This document shows positions 56,071-64,000 of a stretch of 64,000 bases of DNA, piece after piece. Below the pieces are notes generated by a model. That model worked only from the letters and a program-made list of their open reading frames with translations, was not told where the DNA came from and ran no database searches. Source of the stretch: Holtermannia corniformis (lineage: Eukaryota; Basidiomycota; Tremellomycetes; Holtermanniales); the NCBI GenBank assembly GCA_001599935.1, contig BCIJ01000013.1, forward strand, positions 455,469 through 519,468, in the 5' to 3' direction. The position numbers were made by a program, and so were the translations under genes. The stretch's first letter is position 1. Each line of letters opens with the position of its first letter.

Positions 56071-57753
56071 TCACTTCTTGTGCCTCTGTCCATAAGCCTT
56101 CGAGGCGTACTGAGTGGCCGATCAGTCCTGTGACCGTTCGTACCGGTTGACGCTTACCTCGCCGTTGATCACAATTACATTGGCAGGATCCTGCTCCTCT
56201 TGCGCGAGGTAACGCCGAATGATCTCCTTGGCGCCGTTTGCATAGCGCGCTTGCGCGTCCAACGTGGTCCCGCTGTAGTGGGGTACCATACCGTTGCCCG
56301 CACCTGCATTGCATGTCAATCCATGCGGACGCTGCGACCACTCTGTAGCTCACCGTGAGGGTTCCTCATCGTACGCCAGGGGTGGTCAGCCGGCGCAGGC
56401 TGGACATCCCACACGTCGCCAGCATAGCCAAGCAGATGACCGCTCTCAACGGCATTCTTAACAGCTTGCCTGTCGCATATTGCCCCGCGGGCCGTGTTGA
56501 CGAGCCACGAGCCGCGTTTCATCTTGCTGATGAGGGTAGCATCGAAGAGTCCACGCGTCTTCTCATGTAGCGGGCAATTCTGTTTGAGAGTCAGCGGATG
56601 CAGTATCAGAGCCGAGTCGAGACACACGATGGTGACCACGTCGCACTGAGCCACCATCTCTTCGAGTGACTCGACACGGCGAGCCTTGATGCCGCTCTCA
56701 GCCTCTAGATCACTCGTGAGTTGCCGTACACCCCGCAAGATAGCGCATACCAGGCGGGAGATCTGCATAGTCGAACCACAGGAGCTCCTTGCAGTCAAAT
56801 GGCCGGAGTCTCTGTAGGACCCTGTAGCCGATGCGCCCGCACCCAACGGTGCCAACAACTTTGCCTTCGAGATCATAGGCATCACGCGCGATCTTGGCAA
56901 CATGCCAGTCACCGCGAGAGATCATTTCGTGCGCCGGTGTATAGTTGCGTACCTGTCATACGACTTCAACGTCTCTTCTGGGGTGCCCTGTTCACGAGAG
57001 CCGTCATTGCAGACCTACAAGAAGCAGGATGGACATGACGACGTGTCTGAGAGAATGCGTCAGACTTCTCGAAGACGCTCACTGGCTGATCTCACTCGGC
57101 AACCGATACAACGTTGGAGCCAGAGACCTGCAGGTGTCAGATCATGTTGTTTTGAGCCGTACGTGCACAGCTGCCTACCTCAGCCACCGTGATCCTGGCG
57201 TCGTTGGCAGCATTTAGATCGATATGGCTTGGAATGTCAGCTGCGTGTCAACAGTCTTGCGCTACGCACTCGGAGCCAACTCCCGCCGTCACACATAGCT
57301 TGAGCTTCGGCGCCTTCTTGATCAAGTCTGCTGTGAGATACCCGGGATGGAAAGGCGTGGTGATTAGGATCTCCGTCTATTGAACGATCAATGACCGACA
57401 CCAGCGGCCAGGGTGTAAACGCACGTCGGGCAGATGCTGCTGAAACTCGGACTCGGGACCTTCCTTGTCATCTGTGATGACGAATCTGCGTTGTATGTGT
57501 CAGAGTAAAGGACGATACAGGTGGGATGTACGGACTCGTGACCTTCGGCTTCGAGCCACTCCTTGATGCCAAGGGAGTTCTCGATGGTACCAAGCAGGCG
57601 CTTCTCATCCTTCGCGACTGTACGTGTCATCACACACTGTAAACGTGGCGACTTAGAGACTAACCTTGACCCCCACTGTATAGAATAGCTAGAACCTGAT
57701 CGTCCTGTCAGCAACCGCCACTGTGCCCCGGACGGTGCACACACTTTGACCAT
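56071..57753 (-). CDS. FDH1: NAD-dependent formate dehydrogenase
   Basis: Oxidises formate to CO2 with NAD+, in the cytosol. ATG 57753: [20 protein letters not shown] after removing the first introns, then [20 protein letters not shown] and [23 protein letters not shown] fold: [16 protein letters not shown] with an Asp after beta-2 ([11 protein letters not shown]), which fits NAD rather than NADP. Catalytic region: [33 protein letters not shown] and [19 protein letters not shown]. The C-terminus is [15 protein letters not shown] 56071-56073. All key residues of the D-2-hydroxyacid dehydrogenase-type FDH are present. In fungi it serves formate detoxification or one-carbon metabolism. Many short introns. 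Confidence 0.95.
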
Positions 57754-58185
57754 CTTGTTGTAGCTATCATACGAAGCTCTGCTGGGACGTTATATACCAT
57801 CGCATCCGAGCCAGGTCATATGAGGTGCATCCGCAAGTGTACCTCCGACCCGTGCAGCTGACCTGGTTAGTGCCGGGCCACGGACACCGCGGACGACGGG
57901 AGTGGAGGTCGCATCGCCGGTGATGGCGCTTCCCTGGCAAACTGCTATACATATGATCGAAAGGTATGCAGCAAGTCGGATGAGGACCTGCGCTGCGCAC
58001 CTCAGTCCATGTTCGTGGTTGACCGCAGTCAGCACAGACACCTGCCACAAGTGGAGGTATTGACACGTGACTGTCAGGCACACTCTTCGGACACATGAAA
58101 CGCGCGAATCGATGCGATCCGACATCGCCACTTGCAACCACCAACCGGTCTATCAGCAAAACTTCCTTAATTACCTGCATAAGCC
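57754..58185. promoter_or_regulatory. Divergent promoter region FDH / unknown gene
   Basis: About 430 bases between divergent start codons. No supported gene or repeat. It ends in a short stretch directly before ATG 58186. Confidence 0.4.
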
Positions 58186-59788
58186 ATGGCCCTGCGGGAT
58201 CTTGCCTGCTACACGCTTCTGCTTGCACCGCAAGCTGGGAATTCGCGGGTCTTGAACGTGCAAGAGAAAGGAAGGGCAGGCGTCAAATACTGCCGGGTAC
58301 GTGAAGTGGGGACGGAGACGGAGCCATACCAAGCGTCCATCTACGGTATGTGCAGTGGGCGGATACATGACAACAGCTGATATCTATTGAGATGCCCATA
58401 CGCGTGCCAAACTTGCCCAAGTGGGTGCAGCCAGTGGCCTACCGAAAACGCGGCGGTTGGAGTTGCTGAATCCAGAGTTGCTCGTGCCGTTCGCATTCAC
58501 CGGACGAATGTGAGTCGTCCGAGTATAAGCCGTGACATCGTACTGATGTTACTATATAGATCTTTTGTAAGTAGCGGAATGTGCAGACTTCTCCGACTGA
58601 CAATGATCCGAGGAATGGACATTCACTTTCGAGGCGTGAGTGATCATTGAGTGAATGCATGACAGGCACTGAGACTGTACCAGTCAAAAATACCATTGGC
58701 AGCGAGAAACGCTCGGCAAGAATTACATCTGCTGGCTAGACCGCAAGCCGGATCCCTCGGTGCAAATAGCGTTGTGCGCGCGATATCTCGGGTACCCACA
58801 AACTAGTTGACGCAGTCTCAGGGCCACGCCTGCCTACAGGCGTACCCCCGGAATTCTCGAAATCCAAGATTACAACCTCGACCGATTCAAGTATGAGATC
58901 ACGGATCACAAGGGTTTGGAGGTCTTGATGGTGACGACGTGAGTAATGGTGTCGAATTGTAGGCTTGAAAACTGACGCTGCTCATAGCTTGATCGCGTTG
59001 ATGGATGCGGCAGAGGACCGTTTGAGCTCGGCCGGGTCATCTAGGACACCGCCAAAGCCACCGTCCAAGGCTGGTCTCGTTTTGCCGGCGACGATGACTA
59101 GAGTGATCTCAGAAGATGACTTTGAAGCGGTGCGTGGACGATTGTCGAGCGCAAGTTCACATAGCACTTACTATCACGGCAGGAAAATCCGAACGAAGTG
59201 TTTGTGTCGCGCGACGGCTCGACCGATACATATGCCGCGCGCTGTGTCAGGCTGCTAGAGGTGAGTGGCGTGTCATGACTCGAGGCACTTTTCTGAGAGA
59301 GCATAGGACGACTCGATTTTGTTCATCATCATTCGCACACGCACTGCCGAAGCAGCTGGTAAAGCGGTCGAAGCGGCTCACGCTGTCAAGCGGTCGGTTT
59401 CAACGCACAAACTGTGCGTTGTGAGTAGGCTGACCGGCGCAGGATACGGCATCGCGCCGGACTCGACCAAGACGGCGACGAGCTGCATCAATACGTCGTC
59501 GAGGAGCCCGAGAGACCGTCTTTGCCCTCTCCTGTCGGTTCCGGGTCGTCATTGTCGAGCAGAAAGAGCAAAGGCCCCAAGGTTATCAACCTTGATGCGC
59601 CACCCACCCCGTAAGCCGCATCACAGCGATTGACGAAGCTTGACTGAGCCTATCGTAGACCATCACGACCGCCGGGGGTCAAGACCCCGAAAGCATGGGC
59701 GCCGCCGCCTAACATTTCAGTGTATCTGAGCAAGATTGATCTGCCGGATCTGGCCCCAGGTCGACGTGGTGCCGGACTGACCCGGTAG
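58186..59788 (+). CDS. Conserved-looking fungal protein of unknown function
   Basis: Not recognised. ATG 58186 (MALRDLACYTLLLAPQAGNS). After splicing of many short introns it reads: DAHTRAKLAQVGAASGLPKT, LLNPELLVPFAFTGRISFEW, KYHWQRETLGKNYICWLDRK then PDPSVQIAL, TPGILEIQDYNLDRFKYEIT then DHKGLEVLMVTT. The next exon is LIALMDAAEDRLSSAGSS with a Pro-rich loop. A second folded part has EDDSILFIIIRTRTAEAAGK, then a Ser-rich tail (RPSRPPGVKTPKAWAPPPNI) to TAG 59786-59788. Trp/Tyr-rich strands suggest a small beta domain. No membrane segment or signal peptide. The exon chain is consistent in phase over at least four junctions (58544-58735), so a real gene is likely. Confidence 0.6.
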
Positions 59789-60047
59789 GCGGCGATCGTT
59801 GCAGACGGGCCGGCGGTGCTCAGCATCGCTCGTTCAGCCTCGAACCTCCCCCGCCGAGTAACACGAGCATCCTGCCTTGGCGACGACTGACGAAGAGACG
59901 ACCGAATAGATGAATACCCTTGATGACCGATCATCCACAATCTATCCATCCACAATGCACGGGCCTAGTAAAGTACAGCTTTTTGCGCTCCGGGATACGC
60001 TACAATGCACACTCGCTCGCAAAGGCAAAGAAGACATGTCGGGCGCG

Positions 60048-60675
60048 CTACTCCTGCTCTGCGTAGAAGCGACGGAGCCAGCCGCTAGCCTCTTGGTAGT
60101 CTTGCTGAACGATGACGAGGAGTGCACGGATCTTGTCGAGTGCCTGTTGTACCGTCAAGTCGACGCCGGCGGCCTCGTCTCGTTGGTTGCCATAGTGTTG
60201 GATCTTTTCACACGATGCTTGGACCTTCATGACGCCCAGAGCGGCCGATGAGCCTTTGAGGAAATGACCGCGTGACGAGAGGGTCGGGAGATCACGCTCT
60301 TTCCTGCAGGTGGGCCAAGGCGTCAGCGGGCTCCAATACCACCGTCCGTCGGAGAAGACTCACAGGGCCTTTTCCATTGTCTCAAACGTCGCCTCTGCCT
60401 GCTCAAAGAAGCCCCAAACGATCCCACGCGAAAACTGTTCCTCCTCATCCTCGTCCTCCTCCATCCCGTCCATCTCCAAGATCTGTGAGAACACGTCCAT
60501 CTCGATGATGCCGTCTGGTGAGCGTGGGATCTGGCACGGTGCAGGTGAATGATCAGCGGTTGCGTGGCTGCGGCGTGCACAGACGGACCTCTTTGGCGGC
60601 GGCAGCAGCAGCGGGGGCGGGTTTGGACAAGCCAGCGTCGACCGCTGGCGCCGTCGTCGTGGAAGCAGTAGCCAT
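60048..60675 (-). CDS. YPD1: YPD1-type histidine phosphotransfer protein
   Basis: Middle step of the fungal osmosensing phosphorelay, from hybrid histidine kinase to the response regulators Ssk1 and Skn7. ATG 60675 (MATASTTTAPAVDAGLSKPA), Ala-rich leader. HPt domain: IIEMDVFSQILEMDGMEEDE, FSRGIVWGFFEQAEATFETM. The active-site helix is LSSRGHFLKGSSAALGVMKV with the phosphoaccepting His in GHFLKGSSAALG. Then CEKIQHYGNQRDEAAGVDLT and the C-terminal helix ALLVIVQQDYQEASGWLRRF. TAG at 60048-60050. Two introns, one within the HPt domain. Length fits the family. Confidence 0.93.
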
Positions 60676-61166
60676 GGTTGGTAATAAGCTTTGTCTCGAT
60701 CAAAGGCCTCGACGACAGTGAAGGACGGGGGTATGCAATCGACCGTGCCTCGCCGACAGCCTGGGATTCCGATTGCGAGATCAGCCAACTGTCGCCTGCG
60801 TACACGACGTCGCCTGCTCACCGCAGAGTGTCAAGAGACTGTCTAGGAGACCTTGGAGGCGCGGATGGGCTCTAGAGAAGGCAAGGGCAGTGTTCCCCCT
60901 TTTGAGATATTACGATCCACGGTCTCAGGTCGACACGCCACAATGACGTAAGTCGTGCGTGACGCATTCCTGTGCGGCAACGACACGGCGCTCGGTAGCG
61001 TCAACACTGTATCTAGCACCGAGTATACATCCAAGACTGTAACACTGTACAGACGATCACACGATACACACCGACTCGGGGTCAGATACCTCGGACCCAA
61101 ACTTCAAACGTCATGAATCCGGCCGACCATCCGAACCGAGGCACGCGGCACGCGGCCCCGGGTCCG
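60676..61166. promoter_or_regulatory. YPD1 promoter region
   Basis: About 490 bases upstream of YPD1 and downstream of the DENND11-like gene. No gene or repeat supported. The minus-strand frames extending upstream of YPD1 lack motifs. Confidence 0.4.
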
Positions 61167-62956
61167 TTAATCGAGCGACCAGGCGCCAACGAGAGCGTCG
61201 AAGAAGGCGCGATCGCGCTCGGACCAGGCCGAGAGCGCGAGACTTGACATCTCGTGGCTGCTGAGCGTATGCACGCCGCGCTGCGCAATGAGGAGTTTGA
61301 GTCGGGCGTGCAGGTGGTGCGAGTGGTGGAACAGGTGGTTGAGCACTTGTTGGCCGGCTTGAGGGTTTTGCTCGGTTCCGCGTGGGGCGTCGCCATCACC
61401 ATCGTCGTCGTCGCTCGCAAGCAGGCCTTGCCGCTCATCGCCATCGCCGAGACGGATCGGTCCATTGGTATAAGCGCGACCGAGGGCGTATTCGCACACG
61501 CCAAGGCAGAAGCCGTACAGTGCACCGAAAACGGTATACGCCGTCGACCAGAACGCGGTGCTGAGCCCGCCACTGATAGGCGCTTCGGGCGAGTCGAGCA
61601 CCGCCGATAGCGATCGATACAAAGGGATATCTGAGAATGTAAAGGAAACAGGCCGGGCAACGAGTTTGCCGTCTGGCTGAGTGATGGACGCCAGCAATTG
61701 CGGTGGCGTTGGTGCCGATGCTGCATCTGCCTCCGTCTCGAGAGTCGACATGATGAGCGACTCGGGCGTTGGCACGGGAGGCAAGTTTGTATCCGTCAAG
61801 TCGACCAGTAGATCCCAGTACTCTGGTCGAGACTTGTAGAGGGCATCCGAAGTTGCTAGACCAAACTCAGCTCGGCGGCGCAGCTCAAAGTTGCAAACTC
61901 ACTCGCAACCCATCCACCCTGATCCCGCCGCTTCAACTGGTCCATAGAGCTCAGTCCGACATTGCCTAGGTAGCGATGTGGCGCTGGATCACTGGCTGTT
62001 CTTGGCGGCAGTCCGATAGCCCAGGTACACCAAGCAGCTTGCACGGCTGGGTGCAGGGGCGGTTGCGTGTAGAATAGCTGGGGTCGAATGAGCACCGCAC
62101 AGTGGGTCGCAGCTTGTTGTTGACTCACAATGCGCTTGGCCCCGAGCGAGAATTTCCAGAGCGTCAAGAAAGACGGGCCTGTGAGTCTGAACAGTGCAGG
62201 GAGGTATAGTAGCGGATGAGGGATCTACAAGGCGTCAGCAAGCATTCATTAATCCGCACCGTTCGTTGACAACAAGTCGGCGAGCACTTGCGAGAAAGGT
62301 GTCGGAGCACTGACCTGAATTGCAGCGCGTGTGAGGTCTTGTGGGTCTTGGTATGTCTTGATATGCACGTCCGCATCTCGGTCTACTTTGTGCTCGGCCC
62401 AAAACCGCTCGAGGTCGCCATAGTCATCCGTGTCTTCATCCACCAGCTTGACACCACCTTCAGCTGCTTCCAGCGCCGTATGCAGGTCAGCGAGAGGGCC
62501 AGCCAGAGCGAACCCTGCGCCATGACCTTGCGGATCAGCTAGGGCATGATCAGCTGCCTACTCTGGTAGTCGGTGATCCACCAACAGAAGACGACGCCGA
62601 TACTACGCATCCGTCTGCCCCTCGAGCGACCTCCGCTGATCCGATTCGCCTCCTTGAGCTCTGCAGCGCTCAGCTCGTGGTTCCTGAACACCGCGAGGCC
62701 CGGACGACCGCCATGATGGAACGTAAATGTGTCTTCGACCACCAAGTGCAAGCCGGATGGCAGTGCTGCAAACTCTAGTCCGGTGAGATCAAACCCTTTA
62801 TAACGAGCAGTCAGTGGGCGTCGGCGATCTGGATGAAGCCGACGTACCGTCTGTGTTCCGATTCCAGCAGATGGTTTGACCCGTGATGTCGTCGAATACC
62901 GCCAGGAAGAGACAAGAGATCCTGGGTGGATGTCTGCTTGAGCTTGCTGCTGCCAT
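61167..62956 (-). CDS. DENND11/LCHN-like DENN-domain protein
   Basis: ATG 62956 (MAAASSSRHPPRISCLFLAV). The N-terminal longin-like/uDENN module reads FDDITGQTICWNRNTDG, then GFDLTGLEFAALPSGLHLVV and GGRPGLAVFRNHELSAAELK with RMRSIGVVF. The central part is DRDADVHIKTYQDPQDLTRA, GPSFLTLWKFSLGAKRIV, LFYTQPPLHPAVQAAWCTWA, HRYLGNVGLSSMDQLKRRDQ then GGWVAS. The C-terminal exon carries LVARPVSFTFSDIPLYRSLS and ends ALVGAWSLD, TAA 61167-61169. This pattern resembles fungal relatives of human DENND11 (LCHN, DUF4484), likely Rab or trafficking related. Family assignment is by pattern memory, so moderate. Six or more introns. Confidence 0.65.
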
Positions 62957-63132
62957 GATGCTCGCTCGCTGAGTGATCACCGCATCAGCAGCATCAGAGC
63001 CACGCACGGACCGGGTTTTGCTAGACGGTTGCTAGCAAATGACCGGCCACGTGACCATCGGATTTTCTAATCGTCTATACCAGCAGCAGTCGCTCTTTCA
63101 TCGACCACAGACATCTTAGCAAGTGTACCAAC
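62957..63132. promoter_or_regulatory. Short bidirectional promoter DENND11-like / NOP9
   Basis: Only 176 bases separate the two divergent start codons, so the two genes must share a compact promoter. No clear core element was picked out. Confidence 0.5.
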
Positions 63133-64000
63133 ATGCCCAAAGAGGTCGTCAGGAAGCGAGGAAAGCGCAAGCCCAAGACAGATCCGGCCGAAGGGGCGGC
63201 TGAGCCGGTTCAAGCGGTACCGAGCTACGCCGCCGAGCCGTCCACTTCTGCTCCTTCGCAGCCGGCCTTGCACCCTTCGCGTTTGGCCTTACTAGCTGGG
63301 AACGCCAAGTCGAGCTCGAGCTTTATCCCGCCGGCTGCTCAAGAACAAAGCTTCATCCCGGTACCGGGTGACGAACCGGAAGCACAGCTTGAATGGAGTC
63401 GACAGCCTGTATTCGACCCGTCTGCGCCGTTTGGGTTGTTGGACCCAGATGTCAAGGCGTACTTTCGCCAAGTCGAGGAACGGATCGCAGAATGGGAGAA
63501 CGTTCCGGTTCAGCTGGGTGAAGACGGCGAGGAGGAACGCGAGGGTGTGTGATATCAAGGTGTCAGGCCGAGCTGGCTAAATGCTGATGCGCGATCCTTA
63601 GACCGGAAGAACTTTTTGGCCTCTGTACTGTCAGAGCTACGGAATCAAGAGTTGCAAGTTGCGACGGACCCGGATTGTGCTCTCGTGCTCGAGCGGCTGT
63701 TACATAGCATGGGCGACTGGGGTCGGCGCGTTGTTGCCGATGCGTTTGCTGGCAAGTGCGTGCGGATGAGTTCAGACGTGCTATGGCCACTTACGCGAGC
63801 TTCTAGCTACCCGATGTTGATCCAGCATCGCTTCGGGAGTCACGTCTGCCAGACTTTGTTCCTGCTAGGTGCCGAGACTGTCAATCGCGAGGCAAGTCAC
63901 ATTGCGATGGTCCGGTTGCTCTGTGTCTAACACACGTCAGGCCAAGGGCAACTTTCCTCCGCAGCATGTAGCCCAAGCCAAGAATGTCCTCGAAGACCCT
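63133..64000 (+). CDS. NOP9: NOP9, Pumilio-repeat ribosome biogenesis factor (3' end off the window)
   Basis: Nucleolar RNA-binding protein needed for early 18S rRNA processing. ATG 63133 (MPKEVVRKRGKRKPKTDPAE) opens a basic nucleolar-type N-terminus. After a linker comes the family block FGLLDPDVKAYFRQVEERIA. Following an intron near 63540, Pumilio repeats begin: NFLASVLSELRNQELQVATD, LVLERLLHSMGDWGRRVVAD, then YPMLIQHRFGSHVCQTLFLL. Another intron follows GAETVNREA, and the frame continues KGNFPPQHVAQAKNVLED to the edge. Most repeats lie beyond base 64000. Confidence 0.9.

Overview
The window is nuclear DNA of a GC-rich, intron-dense fungus, most likely a basidiomycete. The evidence is tight gene spacing on both strands, genes cut by many introns of about 44-60 bases (GTRNGT donors, a CTGAC/CTAAC-like branch site shortly before AG), and gene content such as Ssb-type Hsp70, SPA2, YPD1, SLP1, a Zn2Cys6 regulator and formate dehydrogenase. 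I saw no rRNA, tRNA, transposon or CRISPR array. The single ambiguous base (46392) lies in an intron.

Layout. 1-2520 (-): CDC27/APC3, cut by the left edge. 3103-7545 (+): IBtk-like ankyrin/RCC1/BTB protein. 8226-9589 (+): SAM methyltransferase. 9633-13769 (-): Zn2Cys6 transcription factor. 14193-16160 (-): NAB2-type CCCH protein. 16337-18575 (-): Gfd2/YDR514C-like protein. 19427-24615 (+): one continuous spliced reading frame joining lanosterol synthase (ERG7) to the Tah18/NDOR1 diflavin reductase. 24861-27013 (+): membrane-anchored SGNH-like protein. 27286-29408 (+): SSB-type Hsp70. 29649-31481 (+): subtilase. 31675-33026 (+): short-chain dehydrogenase. 33080-34655 (-): secreted DUF1996 protein. 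35482-36642 (-): DPH5. 36824-39658 (+): SLP1 SUN-like protein. 39716-42121 (-): GPHR. 42512-43051 (+): unrecognised spliced gene. 44471-45624 (+): small cysteine-rich secreted protein with two homologous last exons. 45737-47059 (-): Sec14-like. 47629-48049 (+): TIM10. 48198-49878 (-): HAT1, with an unexplained open frame upstream. 50881-54052 (+): SPA2. 54246-55961 (+): SET methyltransferase. 56071-57753 (-): formate dehydrogenase. 58186-59788 (+): unknown protein. 60048-60675 (-): YPD1. 61167-62956 (-): DENND11/LCHN-like. 63133-64000 (+): NOP9, cut by the right edge.

Most genes are housekeeping and not functionally clustered. The strongest novelty is the ERG7-TAH18 junction: no stop codon separates the two enzymes, and the reductase has no in-frame start of its own. 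It would physically couple sterol cyclisation to an NADPH diflavin reductase normally tied to cytosolic Fe-S assembly. Second is the small secreted protein at 44471-45624, whose two related, phase-matched terminal exons predict a short secreted form and a GPI-anchored form of the same protein.

Gene ends were placed by reading spliced frames by eye. Spans are more reliable than individual exon junctions.
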